From GCA-2720975 sp964467985 (GTDB taxonomy: Bacteria; Planctomycetota; UBA1135; GCA-002686595): 64,000 bases of DNA. Positions 18,701 to 26,913 of this stretch are shown one piece after another (the first letter of the stretch is position 1; every line of letters starts with the position of its first letter). Where the stretch lies: contig CAYXTP010000002.1 of NCBI GenBank assembly GCA_964467985.1, positions 124,001 through 188,000 of the forward strand, given 5' to 3'. The notes below the pieces were generated by a model. It was not told the DNA's origin. It searched no databases and was given only the letters and a program-made list of their open reading frames with translations. The position numbers and the translations under genes were made by a program.

Positions 18701-19887
18701 AAGGGGACGGGTGGGTCCGCAATGTCCAGCGTGCTGAATTCCACCAACTTCTCTGCAGCGCGGGCCCACTTCTTGTCCGCAGAATAGGAGTAGCCTTGAA
18801 AAAACTTGGCTGCGCTCAGGGCCTTCGTTTCTTGGAGTGCGTCGAGGCGCTTGGCGACCGCGTCGAGCTGGCCCCATTCACCGCGCATGAACAGGTGCTT
18901 GCCAACCTCGAGACAAAGCTCACGGGACGGGCGCATGCGGTCCCACTTCAGTTCCTTAACCAAGATTGAGGCACCCGCTGGCTGCTCCAGTCGCAACAAG
19001 CTCTCAAAGGTCAACCTGAAGATGTCCTCAGAATGACTCGCCGGCGGCTTGGCAAGTAGCGCACCGCCTAGTTCAGCGGCGAGTTCGTCCTGGCCCGCCG
19101 CGATGTAGAGTTGCAAGAGGGCTGTGATGGCCTCCAACCCGGGATCGCCCGCCATCGAGGAGCAGAGCTTGGCGCGTGCCGTGGCGTTCAAGCCGCTGGC
19201 CCTGTCCAGCAGTTGCAGGGCCTGCAGCAGATCCGTCCGGCTGTTGGGCAGGAAGAACTCCCTCAGCAGGTTGGCCTGTCGCGCTCGTTCTGGGTCTTCC
19301 CCCCTTGTCCGCGCTCCCATGGACGTCATCAGCGCCTTGACCTGCTTGGATTCCTCTCGCCCGAGGTCCGTATCGGCCAGCTCCATTGCCTGCGAGACCC
19401 AGCGTTGCGCCTCCTGGCTGGCCAGGACTCCGGCCAGTGCCTGTGCGGGGTAGAACTCCTCGTGGGATTCGCAGAGCGCCAACGCCATGCGCAGCGCACC
19501 GGCAACGTCTCCTTCAGACGCCAAGTACTGAATCTTGAGCGCCGTGAGAGCGGGCTCCTGCTTCTCATCGAGCAGCAGGGCTAGATCGAGGTCCGCTGCA
19601 GCCCGGTCGTAGTTTCCTAGCTCGGCCTGCAACTCGGCCCGGCACTGCAAGAGCGCGGCGGCCAGGTCTCGGTCAAGCGGATCGGGTTGATCCGAGGCGC
19701 TATTTTTGACGGCGCGATTGAGGTCACGCAGCAGCAGCGCCGAATCCGAAATCTCGAGCGCCCGCGCCGCCTCAACGCTGGCGAGAATCTCCGACGGAGT
19801 CGCCCGGTCGGGGCGCAATAGAACCCTGCCCGCGAGGAGCAATCCTCCGGTCGCAAGCAGGGCTAGCGTGGCCGTCGTCCATTTCAT
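15727..19887 (-). CDS. Giant TPR-repeat protein, membrane-anchored or secreted (PrsT-like position)
   Basis: 1386-residue protein with an N-terminal hydrophobic segment (about residues 5-28) that could be a signal anchor. The rest is alpha-helical, Leu/Ala-rich and full of TPR-like helix pairs such as YDRAAADLDLALLLDEKQEPALTAL and DYGRAASEYALVLAGMPSDP. There is no lipobox Cys. It starts 22 bp after the sigma-54-type regulator and belongs to its operon. In exosortase A loci a long TPR lipoprotein (PrsT) sits with PrsK and PrsR, and this gene occupies the same place, so a scaffold role in export is plausible. That equivalence is inferred from context, not from a recognised sequence match. Confidence 0.75.
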   Translation of the reverse strand: MKWTTATLALLATGGLLLAGRVLLRPDRATPSEILASVEAARALEISDSALLLRDLNRAVKNSASDQPDPLDRDLAAALLQCRAELQAELGNYDRAAADLDLALLLDEKQEPALTALKIQYLASEGDVAGALRMALALCESHEEFYPAQALAGVLASQEAQRWVSQAMELADTDLGREESKQVKALMTSMGARTRGEDPERARQANLLREFFLPNSRTDLLQALQLLDRASGLNATARAKLCSSMAGDPGLEAITALLQLYIAAGQDELAAELGGALLAKPPASHSEDIFRLTFESLLRLEQPAGASILVKELKWDRMRPSRELCLEVGKHLFMRGEWGQLDAVAKRLDALQETKALSAAKFFQGYSYSADKKWARAAEKLVEFSTLDIADPPVPFAQPRANLQLAHVYGQLGAHKLERERLVAAIGRPALLANPGWLKEIRASEFRRLAELALAEQNAGYRNAEEYLTRALSKSPERTSEWMEEWNRVGALSLQRAGHTLDELLTSMSSQGRSLPAIDVGPWTLFKIAESHLRRSSPTAASNAARKLLKTYPHLLPVLDIQIESRLERGMQEEVLDDILLRIQLAGSDPASAGFLKRIGVDELPSAQRKRLVIEDPDGRGRLEVARHLLAIDQPSRALVALEPLSLPGLPGQEEPLLEVLPPELRILRARALGQAGRLPEASQAWLELLENSVVSPDALVHLVQAQLGSGQSEALEPLVDLLIGALAQPTQNNRAAALSVVDHLLAGGQPDLAGRLLLSLDGSVELRGGDVLERMALAAAQRGDAQGLELVLERAEAFLTQGGAELIRVLYAVENRAWPELPKLVRQLRATGYEPSEPSEAILSLLEERLEAGHEQARAGSKANPQSGTWAIILGAAQSLMDSKLVLPRPMGKNAQAEMGLFLRGVEGARRDPRAALSLLLSIEREGWGTWALPRLLEMGQTGGGVLWPTFLGARAHDSLGQEREAQDLYDLLIQDYSRFVPAWNGLEAQQVALTGSPISKAVLELRAKRARVLGSQETNTDISRAIDNASRLAANDKGTQAVRILEKAITESDGDTHWARILLARILVDTQDYGRAASEYALVLAGMPSDPGEPLLAEYVGMLRVATDESLPQDKRLNLTTVEVLIAAQSKHFPQDPLLAFEQARLGFLLDSRNPTLAAESVETLFKRFRRVTFHTPLNDLRPGSAIAWARLLTRVRPGLAQELLTSDLQAHPGDIDLWHLYADLLAVQGPLVEERALREAIVRMCPEAAAHQDLAWVLMRSAAPVALVNNHLTLADELEDGPQAAALRDRAAFIRNLASLERSRGRGIDARALSKLKKQWANRRKLRNVDLPVLGRRFALGLLKHGADQDLVHLPVVVSALQALPDCDAYTRDFATALAGMGQ

Positions 19888-19909
19888 GGAATCTGAGCGC
19901 GAGGTGGGT

Positions 19910-21370
19910 CTACTGGAAGTGCAAGTCCATCAGGCCGTACTTGCGCATCTTATTGAAGAGAGTGGAACGGTTGATGTCGAGCATCGCGGCGGCGTCGTTG
20001 CGGTTTCCCGCGCAGAGTTCGAGTGCCCGGGTGATGATGGCCATCTCCGGGTCCTCGAGCGCTTCACGCAAGGAGGGTAGGTGATCCAGGTGGGCAATGC
20101 CTGCAACAAGACTGTCGGGTGCGGGTTTTCCTGCTTTCCAACCGACGCTCTCGAGAATGTCGTTGCCGAGGTGTTCCGGGCGAAGTTCGTCGCCCTGGGC
20201 CATAAGCACGCCGCGCTCTAGGGCATTCTCGAGCTGCCGGATGTTGCCCGGCCAATCGTGGCCAGCGAGCACGGCCAGGCAATCAGCGCTCAGCCCGCTG
20301 AGGGGCCTCTGGTATTCCTGAGCGAAGCGATCGATGAAGGCCTGGCACAAGGCGGGTAGGTCACCCATGCGCCGCCTCAGCGGCGGCAACTCGATGCTCA
20401 CCACGTGGATGCGATAGAACAGGTCTTCGCGAAAGCGGCCCGATCGTATCTGGGCCTCCAAGTCCTGGTTGGTGGCCGTGATCAGGCGGATGTCGACGGT
20501 CACTTCGGTGTTGCCGCCCACGGGTGTCAAGCTGCGTTCTTGCAGGACGCGCAGAAGCTTGACTTGCAAGTCCAGTGGGGCACTGTTGATTTCGTCCAGA
20601 AACAAGGTGCCGCCGTGAGCCGCAGCGATACGCCCCTCGCGATCCTGGTGGGCGCCACTGAAGGCGCCGCGTAGGTGTCCGAACAACTCGCTCTCGAGCA
20701 GGTTGTCGGGCAAGGATCCACAGTTGACCGTGACAAAAGGCTTGGCAGCCCGGTCGGAATGCTCGTGGATGGCGCGGGCCAACATGGTCTTGCCGGTTCC
20801 GCTCTCCCCTGAAAGTAGGACATTGGCGCGCGTACTGGCCACCGAGCGCGCCACCTCGAGCGCTTGGGAGGTGCGGCGGTCCTGGGTGTGGATTGCGCCA
20901 AATTCAAAGCGTGATTTGAGAGCCAAGCGCAGCTGAGCGTTTTCGTCCTCGAGCAGCGACAGCTCGAGTGCTCGTCCAAGGGTGTGGCGCAAGCAAGGCT
21001 CGTCGGGCTCGAGTGGAAGGTAGGCCTGCACCCGCTGCGCGGAGACTTGGTTCGATTCGCAGGCGAGCAAGCAGGTGCGCCTGTCCTGCTCCAAGGCACG
21101 CAGCGTCCCGTCATCGAGAGCAGAGGGTCCAAGCAGGATCACGTCCCATTCCTGATCTCGGACGGCCGCGGCTGCCTCGGCAGGGGGGGGCGCAAAGGTG
21201 CCGCAACCCAAGTTGGAGACTCGTGCGGCGCACGATCGGGCCCATTCGACTTCCCCGTCCAGCACCAGCACGCGCGTGTGGGGAAAGGGGGTCTGAGCCC
21301 TGTCCAACGCCGGGTAGGGCCGCGCCCGCAGGGGGCCAGGATGGGAGTCGCGAGAATTGGACATGTCCAT
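19910..21370 (-). CDS. Sigma-54-dependent-type transcriptional activator with degenerate receiver (PrsR-like)
   Basis: 486 residues: receiver-like domain (about 32-135), AAA+ domain (about 155-395) and a Fis-type helix-turn-helix (about 445-486). The AAA+ domain has Walker A GESGTGKT (188-195), Walker B LFLDE (to 260) and the sigma-54 contact loop as GAFSGA (235-240) instead of GAFTGA. In the receiver the phospho-accepting Asp is replaced: DVILLGPS has Gly81 where Asp is expected, so control by phosphorylation is unlikely. The gene lies 82 bp after the kinase-like gene and 22 bp before the TPR gene. It probably controls polysaccharide genes together with the RpoN encoded at 31.6 kb. Confidence 0.85.
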   Translation of the reverse strand: MDMSNSRDSHPGPLRARPYPALDRAQTPFPHTRVLVLDGEVEWARSCAARVSNLGCGTFAPPPAEAAAAVRDQEWDVILLGPSALDDGTLRALEQDRRTCLLACESNQVSAQRVQAYLPLEPDEPCLRHTLGRALELSLLEDENAQLRLALKSRFEFGAIHTQDRRTSQALEVARSVASTRANVLLSGESGTGKTMLARAIHEHSDRAAKPFVTVNCGSLPDNLLESELFGHLRGAFSGAHQDREGRIAAAHGGTLFLDEINSAPLDLQVKLLRVLQERSLTPVGGNTEVTVDIRLITATNQDLEAQIRSGRFREDLFYRIHVVSIELPPLRRRMGDLPALCQAFIDRFAQEYQRPLSGLSADCLAVLAGHDWPGNIRQLENALERGVLMAQGDELRPEHLGNDILESVGWKAGKPAPDSLVAGIAHLDHLPSLREALEDPEMAIITRALELCAGNRNDAAAMLDINRSTLFNKMRKYGLMDLHFQ

Positions 21371-21452
21371 TTCTCTCGACAGGAGTGGCGCGGGTTCTGA
21401 AGCCCCGCCGCCTCAGCAGTCCCATCCTGAGACGCCTCCCGGGGCCGCGCGC

Positions 21453-22931
21453 CTAGGCGCAGGGTAGGGTGAGTAGGAAGAGGGCCTGGCCCGGCTCGGC
21501 ACCCTCCCCGTACAGCAGGTCGCCGCCCTGCCCTTCAACGATGCGCGAGGCCGCCGCGAGGGCATTGGGTCCCAGCCCAGGCAGTATGCCCCGCAGTCCG
21601 TACGGTTCGAGCACTTCGGCGGCGGGCACATCGGACAGGAGGCCAGCGGGGAAGGCGATGCGTAGCTCGGCCAGGGCTTGCCCTTGCTCTCCGGAGACGG
21701 CGTGAGCAGACGCTCGCACTTCGCCTCCGGGGCCCGCAGCACTGCCAGCCAGGATCAAGAGCGCATCCAACACCTGGATCAACAAGCCCTTGTCGGAGCG
21801 AACTTCGAGGGCACCCTCGGCGCGAAACATGTAGCGCGCGCGCTGCGGTCCCGAGTCGGCCAATCCGGTCAGGGTCTCCTGCAACAGGGTGTCCAACCGA
21901 AGGGTCTCCTTGCCCTGGCTGGGCGGCGCGGCCAAGTACCCCAGGGTGCGCGAGAACTGAACGAGACGTAGGGCGTCATGCCCCAGCCGTTCGATTGGGT
22001 CATTTAGCGCGTCGACCAACTCACCATCCAGGTCAGCGTCTTGATGTTGCTCGCGCAAGACATTGAGGGCCAAGTCCACTCTTTGGGCGATGTCCGCCAG
22101 GTCGGCGACTTGCGACTTGTACCACTTGGGGGGTGCGCTGGAGGGTTCGATCGGCGACTCGTGGGGAGCCGCGGGCTCTTCGGTGGGTTGCTCCAGGAAC
22201 GAACCTGACTCCATCGACGCTTGGAACGCCTCCAGCTCTTCGTGGGTCAGGATCACGTCGGACTCGGTCAACGTGTCCAGACTCGACGCGGGATCAGGCA
22301 TCGCAAGGGCGGCCAGGCTGTCTCCCGAGAGGATCGACTCGATCTTGATCAAGTCCTCCTCCAGCTTGCGCGGGGAGTTGCGTGTCGAACGCGTGGAGGT
22401 CGGCGCCTGCATGGCACTTGAACTCCGTGCTGACTCTGCCGCTCGAGCGGTGCGGGTCGAAACCAAACTGGACGCTGGTCGCATTTGGCTCGCGGGCTCA
22501 AGGTCTGCACCCGGTGGCGTCGTCAGTCGTTGAAGTTGCTCGAGATCCAGGGGCCACCCACACCAGCGAGCTTGAGCGGCGCCCAAGAGTTGCCGCGCAG
22601 TTCGACTGCGATCGTCCTCACCCATCAACCACAGTTCCCAGTGGGGCACGCGGCCGAGGAAGTGGGTGACGAAGCCCACGTCCGTCCAAGCCATGCCGTC
22701 CACATCCAGGAGCAACCTGCCCGCTCGGTCTGGAGATGCCGGCGTCTCCAGCAAGTCGGCGAGCGAGTCCAGACTCAGCAGTTCCGGGTTGCCGACGCTT
22801 GTTGTTGGGCCACTGCCTTGCGCGGGTTCTGGGGCCGCTGCGCACGCCTCAATCAGCCCTTGCAGTGGAATGGCCCGGTTGGAGGGACCCAGAATCAGAG
22901 TCCAAGGCGCGGGATTCAAGGGGCCATGCAT
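21453..22931 (-). CDS. Histidine-kinase-like protein lacking catalytic residues (PrsK-like position)
   Basis: 492 residues, no membrane segment. The C-terminal 200 residues follow a kinase layout: LRLVQFSRTL, LRLDTLLQETL, SDKGLLIQVLDALL where the N box should be, LEPYGL, then ASRIVEGQGGDLLYG and a final FLLTLP. The H-box region (near LADIAQRVDLALN) has no His, and the N-box Asn residues are Ala and Leu. The DxGxG loop is also missing. The N-terminal part includes a small alpha/beta unit (RLLLDVDGMAW...WELWLMGED) and a long Ser/Thr-rich linker. It is therefore a pseudokinase next to a regulator that has lost its Asp. It starts 203 bp from the divergent GT2 gene. Confidence 0.7.
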   Translation of the reverse strand: MHGPLNPAPWTLILGPSNRAIPLQGLIEACAAAPEPAQGSGPTTSVGNPELLSLDSLADLLETPASPDRAGRLLLDVDGMAWTDVGFVTHFLGRVPHWELWLMGEDDRSRTARQLLGAAQARWCGWPLDLEQLQRLTTPPGADLEPASQMRPASSLVSTRTARAAESARSSSAMQAPTSTRSTRNSPRKLEEDLIKIESILSGDSLAALAMPDPASSLDTLTESDVILTHEELEAFQASMESGSFLEQPTEEPAAPHESPIEPSSAPPKWYKSQVADLADIAQRVDLALNVLREQHQDADLDGELVDALNDPIERLGHDALRLVQFSRTLGYLAAPPSQGKETLRLDTLLQETLTGLADSGPQRARYMFRAEGALEVRSDKGLLIQVLDALLILAGSAAGPGGEVRASAHAVSGEQGQALAELRIAFPAGLLSDVPAAEVLEPYGLRGILPGLGPNALAAASRIVEGQGGDLLYGEGAEPGQALFLLTLPCA

Positions 22932-23134
22932 GCGCCGATCCTAGCTTGCCAGCGAGCCATGATCCACGAACCTGATTGGCAGATTCGACCGTGATTCCAG
23001 TGGAATTCCATGAACTCCGGGGGGGGCTTCAGGTAGGGACCCTCGATGCTCGAAGGAAAAGACGAGCGCGCGGTCTATGGTCATCACGAGGGGCCACTGG
23101 TCACGCGTCCGCCCCAGGCTCAGAATCGCCCGCT

Positions 23135-24151
23135 ATGTGTCCCCCCCAGGCTCCCCAATCCCCTCAACACAAGGCCCCCGTGGCCCTTTCCGTCGTTGTC
23201 CCGGTCTACAACGAAGAGGAGAGCTTGGAACTCCTGCAAGGGGAGATTGTGCAGGCATTGGAGGGTGCAGATCCTGACAGGATTCCGAGCTTCGAGGTGG
23301 TTTATGTCGATGATCGTTCGAGCGATCACAGCTATGCCACACTCAAGCGCTTGCGCGCGAAGGACCCGCGTGTGCGCATCGTGCGCCTGGCTCGCAACTA
23401 CGGTCAGAGCCCGGCCATGGCTGCGGGTTTCGAAGCTAGCCGCGGCGCCACTGTCGTGACCCTTGATGGGGACCTGCAGAACGACCCCGCGGACATCCCG
23501 AAGCTGCTCGAACGCTTGGACGCAGGTAGCGACTTGGTCGTTGGCTGGCGCAAAGAGCGTCAGGACGGTTTCCTTCTGCGCCGCCTTCCCAGCATCATCG
23601 CCAATAGGATGATCGCCTGGGTGACAGGCGCACACGTGCACGACACCGGCTGCACGCTCAAGGCCTTCCGGCGCGAGCTGGTCACAAACCTACCCATCTA
23701 CGCCGAACAACATCGGTTCTTGCCGGTTTTGGCGCAGGCTAGCGGAGCGCGGCTGGACGAGGTCATTGTCCACCATCGGCCACGTATTTATGGACAGAGC
23801 AAGTACGGGCTTTCGCGGGCAATGCGCGTACTGCTGGACTTACTGACGGTGAAGATGATCTCGTCCTTCTCACGCTCTCCGCTGCAGTACTTCGGGATGC
23901 TCTCGCTACCCTTCCTGTTGCTCGCGCTAGTCTTTGCTGCGCGCACGGGGATCCAGGTGGGCGGTGCGAGCTTCGCGAGCAATTGGGGCCAAATGGCTCT
24001 GCTGGTCTACATCCTGGCTGCCATGGCGGGCGCTTTCTGCCTAATGCTGGGCCTACTGGCAGAGCTGGTTGTCAAAGTCAGCGATTTGCACGGTGGCAAG
24101 GCGTTCGCACCGCTTGAACAACACGGTGTGGCCTCTGGGAGGACGCGCTGA
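23135..24151 (+). CDS. Glycosyltransferase family 2, polyprenyl-phosphate type
   Basis: 338-residue membrane glycosyltransferase resembling DPM1/ArnC. The GT2 catalytic domain has VVPVYNEEES, the nucleotide-binding VVYVDDRSSD and the metal-binding DGDLQNDP (Asp111-x-Asp113). Two C-terminal hydrophobic segments (about 250-275 and 285-312) should anchor it in the inner membrane. The ATG at 23135 is chosen because upstream in-frame starts only add low-complexity sequence. It probably loads a sugar onto undecaprenyl phosphate. It overlaps the next gene by one base (TGATG). Confidence 0.88.
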   Translation: MCPPQAPQSPQHKAPVALSVVVPVYNEEESLELLQGEIVQALEGADPDRIPSFEVVYVDDRSSDHSYATLKRLRAKDPRVRIVRLARNYGQSPAMAAGFEASRGATVVTLDGDLQNDPADIPKLLERLDAGSDLVVGWRKERQDGFLLRRLPSIIANRMIAWVTGAHVHDTGCTLKAFRRELVTNLPIYAEQHRFLPVLAQASGARLDEVIVHHRPRIYGQSKYGLSRAMRVLLDLLTVKMISSFSRSPLQYFGMLSLPFLLLALVFAARTGIQVGGASFASNWGQMALLVYILAAMAGAFCLMLGLLAELVVKVSDLHGGKAFAPLEQHGVASGRTR

Positions 24152-25140
24152 TGGTGCCCCAGACCGATGAACCGAGTGCCCGTGCGCAAGAGACGCAGCC
24201 CGATGTAACCCTCGTGGTGCCCGTGCTGAGCGAGCGCGCTGAGGTCACGGCCGTTGTCGAGGGCTTGGGCCGGGCGATGGATGAGCTCGGACGTTCGTGG
24301 GAGGCGATTCTGGTCTACAGCGGCGTGTCCGGGGCTTGTTGGGAGGAAGGACTGGCCCTGCAGGCCAGGTCCCAGCAACAAGTGCGGACGATTCAATTGC
24401 ACAAGCGCTTTGGAGAGGCCGTTTGTCTTTCCAGTGCCTTTCACCACGCCCAGGGTCGTTGGATTCTGACCGCTCCCCAATACGTACAGATCGACCCCGC
24501 CTCGCTAGGAGGCTTGTTCGAACGGGCAGATGATGGGGCAGACTTTGTCGCGAGTTGGCGTTCGCCACGGGTCGATGCCTGGGTCAATCGCCTGCAATCG
24601 AGTTTGTTCAACGCCCTGTTGCGACGTCTTGTGGGGACACGCTTTCACGATGTGAATTGCACCCTGCGGCTGATGCGGCGTGAGGTACTAGAGCAGATGA
24701 CCATCTACGGCACCATGTACCGCTACCTGCCCGCCATTGCGTACAACCGCGGCTTTCGCGTCGACGAGGTCCGAGTGCGCCACGTGGCTGAGATGGCTGG
24801 CGGCGTGGGGTGGCATGGGCCAGGCGTCTACCTGCGTCGCGTGCTCGACGTGCTGGGGGTCGTGTTCCTGACCAAGTTCACCCACAAGCCGCTGCGTTTC
24901 TTTGGAGCCTTGGGAGGGTTGTCTATGTTGGCGGGTGGCTTGACGTCCGGCTGGCAGCTGGCTCTGTGGGTCTTCAAGGACGACATGCAAGGGCTCTATC
25001 AGCGCCCGTTGTTCCTCTTAGGCGTACTCGCCTTTGTGCTTGGGGTGCAGATCGTTGGCTTTGGGCTGGTGGGGGAAATCGTGATCTTCACGCAGGCTCG
25101 CAACGTGCGCGAATACCGCATCGAGCGCATAGACGAATGA
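24151..25140 (+). CDS. Family 2 glycosyltransferase paralogue lacking acidic catalytic motifs
   Basis: 329 residues, collinear with the preceding GT2 along its whole length including the two C-terminal membrane segments. The two acidic sites are gone. Where the neighbour has YVDDRSSD this protein has VYSGVSGA (55-62), and where it has DGDLQNDP this one has APQYVQIDP (108-116). Structural positions such as HDVNCTLR (HDTGCTLK in the neighbour) are kept. It is probably a catalytically inactive partner or a regulator of the first enzyme, retained because translation is coupled (TGATG upstream, ATGA downstream). An unusual metal-independent activity is a less likely alternative. Confidence 0.78.
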   Translation: MVPQTDEPSARAQETQPDVTLVVPVLSERAEVTAVVEGLGRAMDELGRSWEAILVYSGVSGACWEEGLALQARSQQQVRTIQLHKRFGEAVCLSSAFHHAQGRWILTAPQYVQIDPASLGGLFERADDGADFVASWRSPRVDAWVNRLQSSLFNALLRRLVGTRFHDVNCTLRLMRREVLEQMTIYGTMYRYLPAIAYNRGFRVDEVRVRHVAEMAGGVGWHGPGVYLRRVLDVLGVVFLTKFTHKPLRFFGALGGLSMLAGGLTSGWQLALWVFKDDMQGLYQRPLFLLGVLAFVLGVQIVGFGLVGEIVIFTQARNVREYRIERIDE

Positions 25141-26183
25141 ACGCAGCTCCTATCAGGGTGCGCGCGGGCACCGCAGCCGACGATGGAGTACGGGACGCCT
25201 TCGTCAGGGGCCACCATTCGGGCACCTTTTTCCACCTCTCCGGGTGGAGGAGGACCGTCGAGCAGTCCATGGGGCACAGGGCCTGCGAGTTGTTGGCCTG
25301 GCGCGACGAGCAACTCGTGGGGCTGCTGCCGCTCATGGCTTGCCGCGGCCTCAAGGGTCGCGTGCGCCTGATTTCGATGCCCTATGCCGTCTACGGTGGG
25401 CCGCTTGGGGACGACGCGCAGGTGGTTGCGGCGTTGGTGGCGGCCGCGCGGGACCAGGCTCAAGAACAGCGGGTTGGGCAGTTGGAATTGCGCTGCCTGA
25501 ACGACCCGGGACTGGGTTGGCCCATGTCTGCGCTGCACGCCACCTTCATCAAGGACCTCCCGAGCGACCCCGAATTGGTTCTGCCAGGAATGCCGAAGAA
25601 GGCCCGAGCGGAGGCGCGCAAGGCCCGCAAGCAGCATGGACTGGTGCATCGCGAGGGCCAGCAATACCTGGAATCCTTCGCGCAGCTGTTCCACCTCAAC
25701 AAACACAGCCTGGGTTCACCCTCTTTGCCCCTGTCCTTCTTTCGCACCTTGTTGCAAGAGTGTGCGGAGCAAGTCAGCGTCCATGTGATCGAACACGAGA
25801 ATCTGCCCGTGGCCGCTGTTATGGCCTTCCACCATGAAGGTGATTTCTTGGCCTACTATTCGGGTTCAGCGCGAGGCGCAGATCGTGCCTTGTCGGCTAG
25901 CAATTTCCTGTACCTGGCCCTTCAGGAATGGGCCGCTGAACAGGGTTTCAAGCGTTTCGATTTTGGCCGCAGCCGCAAGGACTCAGGCGCGTACCGCTTC
26001 AAGGTGCACCAAGGTTTCGAACCCCTCGATCTGCACTACAGTTTTCATCTTGTGCGCGACCGCAACTTACCGAGTTTCAACCCCTCGAATCCCAAGTTGC
26101 GCACTTTGCAGGCGACGTGGCGGCATCTGCCCCGCGGATTGACGCGCGTCTTGTCCGGGCCCCTTGCTCGGTTCTTACCCTAG
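25137..26183 (+). CDS. FemAB-like GNAT-fold protein, exosortase A-associated type
   Basis: 348-residue acyl/aminoacyl-transferase-like protein. It starts at ATG 25137, overlapping the previous stop by 4 bp. The N-terminus (HHSGTFFHLSGWRRTVEQ...GHRACELLAWR) and the MPYAVYGGPLGDD segment match the FemAB-related proteins that co-occur with exosortase A. RFDFGRSRKDSGAYRFKVHQGF near the C-terminus is typical of FemAB/GNAT proteins. Real FemAB enzymes attach amino acids from aminoacyl-tRNA to peptidoglycan; the substrate of this subgroup is not established to my knowledge. It supports placing 6.6-26.2 kb in one pathway. Confidence 0.82.
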   Translation: MNAAPIRVRAGTAADDGVRDAFVRGHHSGTFFHLSGWRRTVEQSMGHRACELLAWRDEQLVGLLPLMACRGLKGRVRLISMPYAVYGGPLGDDAQVVAALVAAARDQAQEQRVGQLELRCLNDPGLGWPMSALHATFIKDLPSDPELVLPGMPKKARAEARKARKQHGLVHREGQQYLESFAQLFHLNKHSLGSPSLPLSFFRTLLQECAEQVSVHVIEHENLPVAAVMAFHHEGDFLAYYSGSARGADRALSASNFLYLALQEWAAEQGFKRFDFGRSRKDSGAYRFKVHQGFEPLDLHYSFHLVRDRNLPSFNPSNPKLRTLQATWRHLPRGLTRVLSGPLARFLP

Positions 26184-26229
26184 AACGCCGCGCTGGACCG
26201 GGCGCAGTAGGACGGCTACCCTAGCGCCT

Positions 26230-26889
26230 ATGCAACTGGACATACTGGGGAACCCTGACTACGGCGAACTAGCCATCGACCTCGAGCCGGGCGAGAAGCT
26301 CCAAGTCGAGAGTGGCGCCATGAGCCGCATGTCACCCGGGTTGGAGCTTCGCACTCACCTGATGGGGGGCATCTTGCCCGCACTCGTGCGCCGTGTCTTT
26401 GGTGGAGAGTCGTTCTTCATGGGTGAGTACGGCGGGCCGAACGGCGGCCAGATTTGCCTCTCCCCCGGTTTGCCGGGGACGGTCGTGCACCAGCACCTGG
26501 AGAACTCTGAGTTGGTCCTCACAGCGGGAAGTTTCCTGGCCTGCACCTCCGGCATTGACTTGAAGACCCGTTTCGGTGGCCTGCGTGCGCTGTTCAGTGG
26601 AGAGGGCGCCTTTGTCCTACGCGCTCAGGGGACAGGGGAGTTGTTCTTCAACGCCTACGGTGCGGTCATCGAAAAGCAAATCAACGGCTCGCTGCGAGTG
26701 GATACAGGTCACGCCGTGGCCTGGGATCCGACACTCGACTATTCAATCGCTGGGATGGGGGGGCTCAAGAGCACAATCTTCTCCGGCGAGGGCTTGACCA
26801 TGGACTTCCAGGGTACGGGTCGGCTGTGGGTGCAGACCCGCAACCTCCCGGCGACCGCTGGCTGGCTGTCTCCCTTCCTGCGCGGCTGA
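26230..26889 (+). CDS. AIM24-family protein, copy 1
   Basis: 219-residue all-beta protein of the AIM24 (TIGR00266-like) family, first of three tandem paralogues. Typical segments are ESGAMSRMSPG, FGGESFFMGEY, ENSELVLTAGSFLACTSGIDL and FNAYGAVIEKQINGSLRVDTGHAVAWDPTLDY. The ATG at 26230 begins the conserved domain directly; an upstream in-frame start would add an Arg-rich leader. No signal peptide or enzyme motif is visible. The molecular function of this family is not known to me; members form a trimeric TRAP-like beta fold. Confidence 0.88.
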   Translation: MQLDILGNPDYGELAIDLEPGEKLQVESGAMSRMSPGLELRTHLMGGILPALVRRVFGGESFFMGEYGGPNGGQICLSPGLPGTVVHQHLENSELVLTAGSFLACTSGIDLKTRFGGLRALFSGEGAFVLRAQGTGELFFNAYGAVIEKQINGSLRVDTGHAVAWDPTLDYSIAGMGGLKSTIFSGEGLTMDFQGTGRLWVQTRNLPATAGWLSPFLRG

Positions 26890-26913
26890 TCCAGGCTCTC
26901 TCACTCCCCCCTC

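Noticed and set aside
21183..21190. 8-base C/G runs (also at 23019-23026 and 56152-56159) and 7-base runs (e.g. 12485-12491, 23141-23147) as phase-variation tracts
   Set aside because: At this GC content runs of 7-8 are expected several times per 64 kb by chance. No run of 9 or more was seen, so there is no excess to explain.
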